From Helicostylum pulchrum (taxonomy: Eukaryota; Mucoromycota; Mucoromycetes; Mucorales; Mucoraceae): 64,000 nt of DNA. Under the pieces are notes generated by a model. That model ran no database searches. It saw only the letters and a list, made by a program, of their open reading frames with translations, and was not told the DNA's origin. Both the position numbers and the translations under genes were made by a program. The DNA lies in the NCBI GenBank assembly GCA_025677825.1, contig JAIXMO010000023.1, positions 1 to 64,000 of the forward strand. The letters are read 5' to 3'. Below, in pieces: positions 44,252 to 56,652 of this stretch. Within the stretch, counting starts at the first letter, position 1; every line of letters begins with the position of its first letter.

Positions 44252-47184
44252 ATGGTTCACATGCGGTGCCAGCACCTGCATTCAGAAGTTACTCAAACTC
44301 AACGCTTATGGAGAGCTTTATTATACACTAGACAAAGCTGTCAAACAAGACAAGTAACTAACCTGGCTCGCTCAACCAAAGGTAAATACTTATTTTAACC
44401 TGTATATACATATATATTTCCCTCTTCTAAATATTTCCCTTCATAGTATCTAGCTTTTTAAATGAAATCGATTCCATGGAACAACAACTTTATCAAAAGA
44501 CAATATCGAAACGTCGCATTCCAGTTCACGTCAGTAACTCTGTCAATAAACAATTATCTTCTCCTGTCATATTTTCTATTCACTCTCATTTACAAAAAAA
44601 TGAAATCGAACAAGCTTGGAAACTATTGGATAAATCAATAACTGTTGTTACTCATATACCTTATTCAACTGCTCATATGCTTTTACAGTCATTGTATAAT
44701 CAAGTTGAAGCCAACTTGCCACGATTACAGCTCAATTTTGGAAAACTCCAACACTTGTATTTTACACGTTTAGAAACACTAGCTGGTCTTGTCCGTCAAT
44801 CCAATATTCCTTTATGGGATAAATCTGAATTTTGTACAGTCATTGAAACATACGGTCGTTTGGATCAATTGAAACGTGCAGAATCCATTTTCCGTAACAT
44901 ATCATATTACTGCAACTCACAACCCACTACCGAACACTACAACAGTTTATTATCAGCGTATGTAAGTCGTTTCAAATTCATGGACGAAGTAACACGAAAG
45001 AGATGTCTATCAAGATTAAAGACACTTGAATTAGAAATGTCACGTAAAGATTTAATGGATACACATTCTTACAATATGTTATTAGCCGCACAAGTAAAAT
45101 CTCAAAACCTAAAAGCTGCCGAAAAGATTTTTGAAAAAATGAAGAGTCCAGATCGAACTACATTTCATGTTTTATTAAATGCTCACCTTAAAAATTGTAA
45201 AAATAATAAGGATAAAGAAATTACAAATATTTGGATGGAAAAGATGATTCAGTCTGGTATTGTCCCCAACAGAAAAACCTTTACGTATGTCATGGATGGT
45301 CTGGCCCAGCAAATTATTCGCTATGCTCGATTAAACGAATTGAAAGACGTAAAATCTACTGTTCAATCCGTATTAAACTTAAACGATGTCATGTTAAAAT
45401 TGGGCCATAAATCCGGTACTGAGACTACCAATACCTTACTTAAATGTTTTACAGCTGCCAACGATTTAGAACAAATAGAAAAAATAATCAGTAGATTGGA
45501 TTTACCTCAAAAATCAAGTGCTACTTCTGGTGGTGGTGGTGGTTGTGGAAATTGTGGTTGTAGTAAAGCACCTATTATTATTGAAGAACCAAAAAAGGCT
45601 GAACATAAAGTTAGACCTGATACGTATACATTCAACATGTTGATTAAATATTATTTAGACAACAGTCATCCAAACCAAGCTTTTGAAATGTACGATACGA
45701 TGGTTACACTTGAATTAGATCCTGATACAGTAACCTACGGCAACTTTATCCGATATTATGCTGATTTAGGTGATGTGGAAGAATCGGTCAAATACTATCA
45801 CGTAATGCAACAAAAGGGAATACCAAGCAACAACCATGTCTACAACACCTTATTGAACTGTTCTTTAAAATATCCTCAAAAAGCAAACCTTATCACACCA
45901 CATTTAAGAACCATGTTGGCAAACGGTACAGCTATACTTGATACTGTTTCTCAAAACATTTTATTATCAAGATTCCAACAAGACCACGATTTAGACACAA
46001 GTTTTGAAAGATTTATAGACTTGATTGATTTTAACACCAATGCACCACCATCTACACGTACTTATAACACCGTCCTTCAATCCGCAGGAAAGTTTTACAA
46101 GTCTGCAGTTACTTCGTTGGACGATGTCATTCGATCGTTGGATATCTCAAATGTTGAACCAGACGTGTATACTTTTGCTCTTAGTATTCGTAACGCTACC
46201 TATCAAGGAGATATGATCAAGGCCGAGAGTATCTTTAAATCCATGACCGAAGCTGGAATTCAACCCAACATGTTTGTATTCTCTCACTTGATTTATGGGT
46301 ACGCTAATATTGGAAAAATGGATAGAGCGCAAGATATCTTGAGGGGCATGTCTGCCGCTCCTTATAACAGAGTACCAACTGCCATCAATTATGCTCCTCT
46401 GATTAAAGGATATGCCGAAAATGCAGAATTTGAAAAGGCCTATGCCTTATTTAGAGAAATGCTGGATAAAAACATCACTGCAGATTTAGTCATTTATACC
46501 ATTTTGGCTGGCGTCTTTTTAAATTCAGGAAACGAAAAGCGGGCCATTGAACTTTTGGAAGGTATTAGTAAAGCGGGTATATCCACCGACGCTGCTTCTT
46601 TAACCATGTTAGCTGAAGCCTATGGATTAGAAGGAAACGTTGCAAAGATCGAGTCAATCTATAAAACGCTAAAAGAAAAGAACCTGTTGGATAAAAAAGC
46701 CATTACCACTTTATTAAAGGCCTACGCTAATTCAAATAACCCTGAAGAAGCATGGAAGTTATGGAACGACTTGAAAACCCAAAATCAACCACTTTCAACT
46801 CACCACTATAATACACTCTTGACTTGCTTATCACCAGAAGCGAAAGCTTGGTACCCCGTGGCTAAATTAGTGTATGAGGAGTTGAAGCAAGATAGTTTTG
46901 CAAACCCAGATCCATATACCTATGATCTTTTGATTTGGGGTGCTTACTCTGTCTCTGATTTCGATACCGTCAGGCGATTATGGATCGATGTGGAGCAGAA
47001 TACGCCGAAACTTGTCAGATCCTATTATGCTGTCATCACTGCCCTAGTCGATAACCGTCAGTTGGATCTTGCGAAACAAGCTTATAATCAATATCAAAAA
47101 TTACCTACCCCTCCTAATTCTTCAACTGTTTGGATAGAAATGATTGAAACTTTGGCTAAAAACCAAGATTTCGTTTCCTTATAG
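44252..47184 (+). CDS. Large mitochondrial-type pentatricopeptide repeat (PPR) protein
   Basis: Two exons (44252-44381, 44447-47184) close to 955 residues. The N-terminus is Arg-rich and lacks acidic residues, as expected of a mitochondrial presequence. PPR motifs recur about every 35 residues, for example TYTFNMLIKYYLDNSHPNQA, TVTYGNFIRYYADLGDVEES and PNMFVFSHLIYGYANIGKMD, and cover about residues 60-940. Such proteins bind organelle RNA and act in its processing or translation. A Gly/Cys insertion (GGGGGCGNCGCSKAP, about 45530-45575) breaks the solenoid in the middle. Which RNA it serves is unknown. A short loop would be expected there; the Cys residues could also bind metal. Confidence 0.9.
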
Positions 47185-48295
47185 ATTTTTTTTTATTATA
47201 TTATTCTCCTTTTATCCCCAGTCATTGACAAAAAATTCACAACACACACACACACTCACACACACACACAAAATAGATTTTTTATACATACAAACACCTC
47301 TCACTATCACACCTTTTTTTTTATTCTTTTGTACAGCCTATTGTAATAATAACATCTAAAAATAATAATATAAATACTTTCTCTTGTGTTAACGAGACCA
47401 ATTTTTTTTTTATCTGTTGTTTAATAAGCACCAACTTATTATTTGGACTGCAGATCAATAAATGGTAAGCCCTTACGTAATTTTTGTTAAAACTAGAAAA
47501 ACCTGATTCAAAATAATTGCCAACTCTTTGGATCAGACATGTGGTTTGTAAACGCCTAAAAGTCTCCCTATTAAACCTACCTAGAAATAGCATTGATTCA
47601 ATGTTAGGAGGCCAGCTCTTTTTTTTTTGGATGGTGAAAATCGTAATAACCATGCTAAACTATAATTATGCCGCGTTTTATTAACCAGCATACCATTTTT
47701 TTTTACCATTAGTGGTATCATATACAACTATACAAAGATAATGCATGTACAAAAAAGAGTCCGGCCCTAATCTACTACATCTTTGTCACATGGTTTTGAG
47801 GGAGTTCTCATATGAGATTGCAGCTTGCAAATCATATTTTTGATTTTCCCAATAAGAATTTCGGGTACCTCATACAAAAAAAAAAACGTCCATTAAAAAA
47901 ATTTAACTAGTTCGAAATCGTAAGCATTGATGGAACACTTTAAAACAATAACATTGATGTATATAAAAAAAAAAGATAAATGCTGTTAAGCAGTGCATTT
48001 TGTAATCTTTATAAGCTACCCACACGCAAAAAAAAACCGTCTAGATGGTACCGGACGGGTTGCTTTTATGTAACTACTACTGCGAGCGATAGTTGTAAAC
48101 TCTTTTTTTTTTTTTTTTTTTACAAAACTGGTGCGTAAAAAGTAACTCTATATGAATTAAAGTAGCCTGTAAGCAATTGAGTCTTTAGTATAAAAAAAAT
48201 ACACTTTTAAGATAAATATATGCTTCTATTTTACATGTAAATAACTTTACTATCCACCCTTATTATCGTGCAATGAATAATTACTTCCTTTAAAG
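47185..48295. other. Gene-free stretch with CA repeats
   Basis: Contains the 3' region of the PPR gene, an ACACACACACACAC-type tract at 47242-47271, and an 18-nt T-run at 48103-48121. No gene is supported. Confidence 0.5.
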
Positions 48296-49160
48296 AAAAA
48301 AGCTCATTGAGATATCTGAGTTTAAATAATCGCTCACACATAAGAAATCACTGCTTATAATAGATATTGGTTTTTATTTTTTAAAGAAACAGGAAATGCG
48401 TTTTGGACCCAAGTTTTTTAATACAGAATTGTTGTTTTAACTATATCTTTGATAAAAAAAAAATTAAAAACGAACTTTTTAGTTTTTTTTCGATTTTCAT
48501 TTTTGGGGGTCAACCCCTTTTGTGTTTTTGTAGTTATTTTACCATTACTCATAATCTGATTTGCCTATCTCTGTGGGAAAAATATTTATAGTTTAGAACT
48601 CATTTAGAAACTTCTAATCCATTTTAAAACATATCTTTAATGTAAAAACTGAAAGAGTAATCGCTTTTTTAGACGTTTTTTTTGGGTAAAAAAATACACT
48701 TTTTTAGTGTAACATCGTATAACCATTTTCAGAGCTTCGCGATTACATAAAATGTAGTTTTTTATTACCGTGTTTGGTTATAGCACCGAATGTAGATATT
48801 TAAAAACTATATATTGGATGTTCATAAATAAAAGTGCTACATCTAAAACTGGGCGAGAAAACGCGCTTTAAAGAAATCGCTATTTTAAGGACCGCTTAAC
48901 TCAAACCTTAGCGAAAAAAAAACGTCTAAAACAGTGATTACTTGGACAGTATTTTTTTTACAAATATAAGTTTAGATGGATTCAATGTGCCTAAAAGAGC
49001 ACTATGTTATCATTGGTTTTTATACAAATAAAAGAAAAGTGGATATCGAGTAATTTTAAAATAACCACAAAATCACAAAAGGGGTTGACCTCCCAAAAAT
49101 GGCCAAAAATGATTAAAAAAGATCGACTGAAGAAAAAAATAAAAAATCGAGGAAAATATA
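48296..49160 (+). repeat. Long inverted-repeat element (R2 copy B plus inverted arm C)
   Basis: The left part (48296-48585) repeats 34463-34750 in the same orientation. The right part (48950-49115) is the reverse complement of 34655-34820, with GGGGTTGACCTCCC opposite GGGGTCAACCCC in the left arm. Inside, GTAATCGC..TTTTTTAGACGTTTTTT (about 48657-48683) pairs with AAAAAAAACGTCTAAAAC..GTGATTAC (about 48914-48942). So the element is a foldback, MITE-like structure without coding capacity. Confidence 0.82.
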
Positions 49161-49504
49161 AAACAGCATGCGGTTTTCAATTTTGGTATTAAAGAAAACA
49201 TCTTAAGAAGTAACTTTTACTAAGTAACTTGGAAAAAAGAGTCATTTCCTGATGCTTAATCATATAATGAAAACATCTTATTTCGATAACCGAAAAATGA
49301 CCTTTTTTTAGAAGTTACTTCTAAACCTTCACTTAAAAACACGCGTTTTTAACATGATAATGAGCGAACAATAATTTATTATAATACTTTTAATAGTTCT
49401 TGAGCTTTTCCAAGTTATTTTACAAAAAAATATGATGCGTATCGTTTTTTTGCGAGAGTTCAAACATTAAAATTATGCTTGTTAAATTCTATTAAGTTTT
49501 TTAT

Positions 49505-49795
49505 TGATGTCAATTAAAATAGTACACATCTATTTATTGGAATACCACATATCAATACGTTTAAAAACTACTAGCTATAATATACAGGGCTAAAAGATAT
49601 CTTTGCGCTCACTTTATTTGGCTTACACTGCATTCCTTTCCAATCTTTTAGCAACAGTTTGTATTTAATTACTTTTCCTGGTTAAATTTCCAAAGATTCA
49701 CTGCTGATACGCGCTCCATTCAAGTATAAGTTTGCTATCTTTATAGTTTAATTGCTTTCTAAGGTTTATGTTACTATCTTATTCTGCATTCTGTT
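49505..49795 (+). repeat. Dispersed repeat R3, copy 2
   Basis: Same orientation as 38152-38455, sharing ATTTATTGGAATACCACATA, TTTGTATTTAATTACTTTT and CTGCTGATACGCGCTC. It ends about 25 bp before the truncated ZIP reading frame. Confidence 0.85.
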
Positions 49796-49819
49796 ATTAT
49801 TGATATTACTTTGGGCACA

Positions 49820-50218
49820 ATGGATAGCGAGCCGTTCAATACTTTATTGGTTGCTTTAGTTTTCCTTCAATTCTTCGAAGGTATTGCACTTGGTACTCGT
49901 ATTAATGATCTTAATAGTCAAAGTTTAATTAAACCTATTATTATGGGTACTTTACTCTCGGTAATGGCACCTGTTGGTAATGCTATTGATATGGGAGTTA
50001 GAAGAGGTATGAACCCCGCCTCAGCTGTTCTTGCTCAAGCTATATTGGTTTCTCTCTCTGCCCGTATCTTGTTGTATAATGCTTATGCGTCTCTTATGAG
50101 TGTTGAGATCAATCATAGTGTTGGGTTCCGTAAAAGTTCTATGGGTAGAAAGGCTTTCCGTTTCTTATGTATGTATGTTGGTGCTGGTATTATGGCAGTT
50201 TTAGGTATTTGGACGTAG
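49820..50218 (+). pseudogene. C-terminal fragment of a ZIP-family zinc/iron transporter
   Basis: 132 residues from ATG 49820. FEGIALGTRI, SLIKPIIMGTLLSVMAPVGN, NPASAVLAQAILVSLSARIL and FLCMYVGAGIMAVLGIWT match the last four membrane segments of fungal Zrt-type ZIP proteins. The first about 200 residues, including the His loop and segment IV, are missing upstream, where repeat R3 lies. In segment V the conserved metal-binding His of HxxFEG is Leu (VFLQFFEGIAL). So this is most likely a truncated remnant, although the remaining frame is fully open, which points to a recent event. Confidence 0.78.
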
Positions 50219-51664
50219 ATCCAATATTTTACCCTTCCACATTAGAAACTAATTAAAGTATATACATTTAATAATAAAAGTGCATCCGTGTATTTCCTTT
50301 TTTTTCCCCTTAAAGTATTCCTATTCCCACTTAAAAATCTCACGAACAAATTTCGGCGTACTCAGGAGAAATGCGCCCGAAAAAAAAAAAAACTATTAAA
50401 GTTAAAGAACGGTTTAGAAAAAGGTAAACGAATTTTTTTATACGGAGGTTCAAGTTCATCGGGAGGGAATAATGAGCGTCTTTGATATTTCCGGTATGTT
50501 CCTTTTTCTTCATCAATTGACTAAAACTGACAGCAACTATGTACTATAATTTTACTTTCTAAAAGAACGTGTAACATAGTATATATACCATTGTCATGCT
50601 TTTATGACATAATGTTATATATAATTTTCAAAAAGAGTTTTTCTTTCTCTTTTCTTTTCTTTTCTTCTTTTTAACGGCTACATATTAATTTTAAGAAACT
50701 AAAGATACTCGTTAAATAAATAGCATTAGTAAAAAAACACACAAAAAAAAAAAAAAAGAGTGGTTTATAACTTTACTAAAAAAGATTCAGGAACAAATGA
50801 TGGTGGGAACTTTTTCATGTGCTTTCTGCTGACATTTAAAAACTCGAGCAGATTTTTTCGTATCCCCCACCAAAGAAAAAAAGAGAGTAATTTTGTCCCA
50901 GGTCACTACGAGAAAAAAAAGTGTGGGGAAACCATGAATAAACATAAAAAGTTTGCGTGTAAAAAAAAAAAAGCACAGTTCAACAGTTCAACGGTTCAAC
51001 AAAATAATAGAATCAGTGTATGTTTTATGTTTTTGATTGGTAATTTAATATGAATCACTATTTATTTCCTAGATTTACCCGCCCTCAACCAAAAATATTT
51101 TTATACAAGAAATCGGAAACCCCACATTTCAACTTTACAGATAGAATTTGATTTGGTCTTTTATATCTGGAAAAGAAATGCCGGTGATTTTAAGTTTATT
51201 GGGCAAATGTTTAATTAAACGCGTTCGAAAACGATGCTGATGTCACCAATACTCGAAAGCAAAAAATGTTATTATTATCGCGATTGAAATGGAATACAAT
51301 CGTTCTTATTACGTACGCTGTTGTATTTTTCCTTTTTTTATATATTAATTATTACAGCATATTAGAGATACTAATAGGCTAATTGTCTAGTTATATCACT
51401 AATAAACTATTTTAAATAAAACACCTTTTTATAAGTACACATCAAAAAAGTTGCGGACTCTCTTTAATTTTACTTGGGGTGACTAAGTTTTATTTTTATT
51501 CCGTACTTACCCGCTTTTTTGCACTGTAATAGTTTGAAACAAACCCCGAAGTTAGTAACAATTGGGTCCCTTTTTTTTTCACCCTTCTTTTTTAAAACTA
51601 AAATAATAAATCTTTTTTTTTTTCTTTTTTCTTTTTTTTCTTATCCGTATATTTTTTTTTAAAT
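50219..51664. other. Intergenic, upstream of succinyl-CoA ligase
   Basis: AT-rich, with a short frame at 50420-50485 and low-complexity Lys-rich frames at 50760-51053 that show no family resemblance. A triple TTCAAC(A/G)G direct repeat lies at about 50978-51000. The last 70 bp form a T-rich tract before the ATG at 51665. Confidence 0.45.
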
Positions 51665-53360
51665 ATGTTCAACTCTTTGCGTACCGTTTCTTCCATCGCA
51701 CAACGTGCTTCTTTGGTAAAAAAAGAAAAAAAAAACTCGAGATGAACTCAACTAAAAGAAAAAAACTAACATTTTTCTCTTTCGTTCAGGTTGCTCGTAA
51801 GCCTCTTCAACAACAACAAAAGCGTTTCCTTAACATCCATGAATATCTTTCCGTTAAGCTTTTAAGAGATTATGGTATCAATGCCCCCAAGGGTGAGGTT
51901 GCCAACACTCCTCAAGAAGCTTATGAAATCGCAAAGAACCTTGGTAATTTTTTTTATATGTATAAAATTGTGCGGGGAAAAAAAGAAAAAAAAATTAATT
52001 TATTAAATTTTTAGGTTCTGATGATCTTGTTATTAAGGCTCAAGTTCTTGCTGGTGGTCGTGGTAAGGGTACTTTCGATAACGGATACAAGGGTGGTGTC
52101 AAGACTTTCAACACGTAAGTATTTTCTTTCTTATTATACACGCGCGGGGAAAACTAAAAAAAAAATTTTTTTTAACACAAAACATATTTTTTTTATAGAC
52201 CCGAACAAGCTAGAGAACTCGCTGAAAAGATGCTTGGTCACAAGTTAGTCACCAAGCAAACCGGTGCTGAGGGTAAGCCTTGTAACTCAGTTTATATTTG
52301 TGAACGTAAATATGCTCGTAACGAATATTACTTTGCTATTTTATTGGATCGTAAGTCTGCCGGTCCCGTTATCGTTGCCTCCAACCAGGGTGGTGTTGAC
52401 ATTGAAAGTGTTGCTGCTCAAAACCCTGAGGCCATCATTACTTTACCTATCGATCCTAAAGTTGGTCTTACCAGAGAAATCGCTTTGAACCTCGCTAAGG
52501 ATATGGGTTTCACTCCCAAGGGTCAAGAACAAGCCGCTGATTCTTTCCTCGGTCTCTTCAAGCTCTTCAACGAAAGAGATGCTACTCAAGTTGAAATTAA
52601 TCCCTTGTCTGAATCTAGCGATAACCAAGGTAAGAAGAAAAAAAAATAACTTTTTTAGTATTGCATTCGTATTAACTTTGTTTTACACTAAATAGTTCTC
52701 TGTATGGATGCCAAGTTAAACTTTGATGATAACGCTGAATTCAAGCAAGAAGAAGTTTTCAGCTTCCGTGATTTCAGTCAAGAAGATCCTCGTGAAATTG
52801 CTGCTGCCAAGTACAACTTGAATTATATTGGTTTGGATGGTAGCATTGGTTGTTTAGGTAAGTTTTTTCTTTTTTTTAAAAAAAAGATTTTTGTTGTAGT
52901 GAGATGTACTGATATTTTTTTTGTTTTTTAAAAAAAAATAGTCAACGGTGCTGGTCTTGCTATGGCTACTATGGATATTATTCAACTTCACGGTGGTAAG
53001 CCCGCCAATTTCTTAGATGTTGGTGGTGCCGCTACCCCTGAAGCTGTCAAGGCTGCTTTCGAGATTATTACATCTGATCCTAATGTTTCATCTGCCTTTG
53101 TAAATATTTTCGGTGGTATCATGCGTTGTGATGTTATTGCAGAAGGTATTATTGCCGCTGCTAAAGATTTAGACCTCAAGATTCCTTTGATTGTTCGTCT
53201 CCGTGGTACAAAGGTTGATGAGGCCAAGAAGTTGATTGCCGAATCTGATCTTCGTATCTTTGCCATTGAAGATTTGGATACTGCTGCTCAAAAGGCTGTC
53301 AAGTTCTCCAAGATCGTTACATTGGCTAGAGAAGCTAATGTCGATATCAAGTTTGCCTAA
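51665..53360 (+). CDS. Succinate-CoA ligase [ADP-forming] beta subunit, mitochondrial
   Basis: Six exons (51665-51715, 51790-51943, 52015-52114, 52199-52629, 52696-52857, 52942-53360) close to 438 residues. The first exon encodes a presequence ([17 protein letters not shown]). The mature part begins [18 protein letters not shown], with ATP-grasp features [31 protein letters not shown] and [20 protein letters not shown], and the ligase part [10 protein letters not shown] and [15 protein letters not shown]. It makes the ATP-linked step of the TCA cycle with the alpha subunit. Biased codon use indicates strong expression. Exons match conserved blocks without gaps. Confidence 0.96.
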
Positions 53361-53940
53361 TTTATACTCCTTTAAATGTTAAAATAACTTTTCTCATACT
53401 ACTATTACTCTCTCTCTCTCTCTCTCAACACTCACAACTCACATACATCAAATACAAACTAAAATATCCTTAAAGGAAAATAGAATTGTTTATATATTAT
53501 ACATATATTTTTTTTTTTGAAATATATTTTTATCATTGTACTTCTTTTTGGTCTTGTTTTATTGTCCTCGTAACCATGACAGATAACGCAGGTACGGGAG
53601 CAGTTGCATAGTAGCTACTGGATTTCCCCAAAAGTATGTTAATTCGAAAATAACGCTACTAGATACATTGGAAGTTGTTTTGAGTAATAGCTGTGGTTGA
53701 TTATAATATATTTCCTGGTACTTTTTATTGAAGGATTAAAAAATACTAAATTCAGTAAGTGATGTCATTTTTAGGGCAAATTTTAATGTTTATAAGTACA
53801 GGTTTTAATAGCTTTTTTTGTTTTTTTTTGTTTTGTTTCTTAAATTTAATATGTGTATATAAAAAAGAAAGAACGGCAGAGAGAAAGAAATGTGCGTGCG
53901 AAAGTGTGCGTGTGTGTGTGAGGGGTAAATTTTTTACAGA
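53361..53940. other. Convergent intergenic region
   Basis: Lies between the 3' ends of the succinyl-CoA ligase gene and RRP15. Holds a CT-run (53408-53426) and a GTGTGTGTG tract (53909-53919). No gene is supported. Confidence 0.5.
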
Positions 53941-54761
53941 TTATTTTTGTCCAGTCTTTAAAAGATCCAAGAAGCTTGACTTTGTCATTGTTGAGACACT
54001 CTTTGCCTTTTCTATTGCGACCAAAGTTTTACGTTTCTCAGAAGCACTCTGAACAGCTACTTCAGTAACCTTTTGTTGTGTACGAATAGCGTTAAACAAC
54101 TTGACGACACCTCGTGTTGCAACCTTTCTCAATCTCTTTTCGTATTCAAATGTAGTGAAATCGGGAATAATACGGCCCTTTTCTTTAAGTGCTTTCTTTT
54201 CGGCTGACATGATCTTACGTGCTTTATAATCTAGCTTTTCATCTTCAAGTTTACGTTCTAAACCCTTGGACCTTGCAAGAATGGGTTGCTATAATAATTT
54301 ACGTTATTATGATTCTTTTTTTTTGTTTAAAAATCTAATAAGACTTACTCTTTTATCTGAACCAGTTAAGGTACTACCCAAAATTTTTGTCATGGCTTCA
54401 GAGAAAGCTTCAGAGCTGTACTTCTTGGGTTGTCTAACAGCACCTACAAATGTCAAATTATCAGAATCCATTTTTTTATATTTTTTTTGAAATATTAGTA
54501 GGTACCTCCATCGACATCCATTGCGTCAAATTCGTCGTTCTCATCCTCATCCTCATCATCGTCCTCATCGTCTTCTGCATCGGCATCTTCATTCTCGCTA
54601 TCTTTCATCTCTTCATCTTCTTCGTTCTTATCTGATTCAGATGATTCAATTTCCTCTTCAACTACTTTCTCGACGACTTTCTCGACAGGTTTTTTAGGAG
54701 ATTCCTTTGCAACAGCCTTCTTGTTGACAACCTTCTTTTGAACTTGTTTCTTTGCTGCCAT
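53941..54761 (-). CDS. RRP15: Ribosome biogenesis protein Rrp15
   Basis: Three exons (54761-54506, 54443-54349, 54288-53941) close to 232 residues. A basic start (MAAKKQVQKKVVNKKAVAK) is followed by a strongly acidic block, then the Rrp15 domain: FSEAMTKILGSTLTGSDKR, PILARSKGLERKLEDEKLD, KALKEKGRIIPDFTTFEYEK and RLRKVATRGVVKLFNAIRTQ. Rrp15 is a nucleolar factor needed for 27S pre-rRNA processing in 60S maturation. A frame beginning MDSDNLTFV just before exon 2 is intronic in this model, since its last bases form the acceptor TTTGTAG. Confidence 0.92.
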
Positions 54762-54993
54762 TGGTAGTGATTTATTTACAAGTATAAAAAAAAAAAAGAA
54801 AAAAATTGGAAAAAAGTCTCTTTTGGTATTTTAAAAAAATAGAGGCTCAATCAAAAAAGAAAAATAGTCACATGTGTCATTTTTCTTTAAGTTTGTATCA
54901 ATGCATTGACGTTATTATGTCAATTAAGAAAGGGGGTGAACATTCAAGTAATATGTATGTTAGGGATTTCTTTAAATTGTGAGTTTTTATTGT

Positions 54994-56555
54994 TTATCTC
55001 ATTTCATATCTATTGTTTTCTTCATCATCACTTCGTAACAGATGAGCATCATCATCGCTATCTCTATAAGTCGAAAGACCTCCATCTACTAGTAAAATAG
55101 GCGTACTTTCAGCAACAGTACTATATAAGTGATGTGATGGATTCTTATTGGCCTGATATTCTTCTTCTTCTTCTTCTTCTTCATTTACATCGGTATGTTG
55201 AACTTTACGTGCTCTTGCAGTTACAATTTTTAATTTAAACCAATTGTAGAGAGCTATACCAAATAGAGTAATACAGAGACCGATAATGTTGATCATGGTA
55301 AGAATATCACCAAACACAAGTGAAGAAATAAAGATAGTAGCTACTTCTTTAAATATACCGCATACACTTAGTGTTACTACCGAAGTACGTTTAATTAAAA
55401 AGAATTCAGACGTGATCATGACAAAGGCAAGACTTCCACCAGCTAAAATGATACCCATCTAAATTACAAAATAATAATAATTAACAAGGTGTTTATTAAC
55501 AGATAAATGCAAACTACTTACAGTGTGTAATCCAATAGAGAAACTAGAGAAGAATTGGCTACTAAAGATAGTGATATAACCTTCAACAATAGCGGAAATA
55601 ACCAATAAAATAATTGCTTGAGCAGGAGCTAAGAAGAAGATGGAAGCAAACGGGTTCGTTAAACCCATACTCTCTTTACGTAAGAGCACTTCAGTTAAAG
55701 ACCAACGTAAACCGCCACAGGCAGAAGCAGCCATGACTTGAATAAAGCCCACCATTTCGAAATTGGTTTCGTCTGATACCATTAAAATCACACCTAGAGA
55801 GATGATGATAATAATTAAAATAAGTTTCCAACTAGGTTTTTCCAATTTGAACAAGAATGCAAAGATCAAAACAAAAGCAAGTGTAGATGATTTACACATG
55901 GCTACATATAAAAAAAATATAAGTATTATATAATATAAACCTCTTAAAATATTCCATTTACTATAAAATGATAAAGTGATGGTTTTTAATGACAGATTAG
56001 ATAATCCAATATCAAGACTTGTTGCTAACGCGCAAGGTAACACTTTATACATATAATCTGACACAGAAGGTCTTTTCTTTGGTCTTAATTTTGGTACTAA
56101 CAATAAAGAAGTTCCTGAAAATGTAAACTGAACAATCATATGAAAGCTGGTTACAAACAATGGGTACTGAAAGCCATAATACTCTGCTGAAAACATCCAT
56201 TTGTTATAAACAGATAAGATTGTAGCAAACTAATGAAATAAATGTTAAAAAAAAAGTATAACCTCATAAATGTATACAGAATAAAAAACATACAGTGTAC
56301 CTACAAATATACAAATATAAATTAGACGTTATACATAACAATTGCATATAATAAACTACCTTACCACATTAATATCCAAAATAAATTAATGGCTGAAGAC
56401 TTGACGATACTCTTGGGTTGAGTCTTTGTATCGTCATCCAGTAAAGCTTCAGATGGTAAAGACATTGGGTCTTCTTCTCGTAACGAAAATACTTCACTTT
56501 CTTCAGATGCTCTGCCATTGGCAATCGGCATTAGTTTTAATTGTGTAGCTGACAT
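54994..56555 (-). CDS. SLC35C2-like nucleotide-sugar/triose-phosphate-family transporter
   Basis: Five exons (56555-56365, 56300-56294, 56229-55962, 55901-55522, 55458-54994) close to 436 residues. Exon 2 is a 7-nt microexon (GTACACT) needed to keep the frame across WYTFATILSVYNKWMFS. About ten membrane segments follow, with SLKTITLSFYTMCKSSTLAF and LAGGSLAFVMITSEFFLIKR typical of the TPT/EamA-like SLC35C2 group. The C-terminal tail is cytosolic, acidic (a Glu run) and ends EENNRYEMR. Probably in Golgi or ER-Golgi membranes; substrate unproven. The intron between exons 3 and 4 has no stop and could be read through in frame, but the spliced form matches the family. Confidence 0.88.
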
Positions 56556-56652
56556 GGCAACATTAAGGAAAAGATGAGGAAAAAGGACACAAAAGTAAAA
56601 AAGAAATGAATTTATTTTATTTTTTATATGGGGAAGTTTATTTAAAACTCCA

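Noticed and set aside
47242..47271. CA microsatellite as a functional element
   Set aside because: Simple repeat of a common kind; nothing links it to a gene function.
50760..51053. 97-codon Lys/Phe-rich frame
   Set aside because: Begins without ATG, low complexity, no homology and no splice-linked neighbour.
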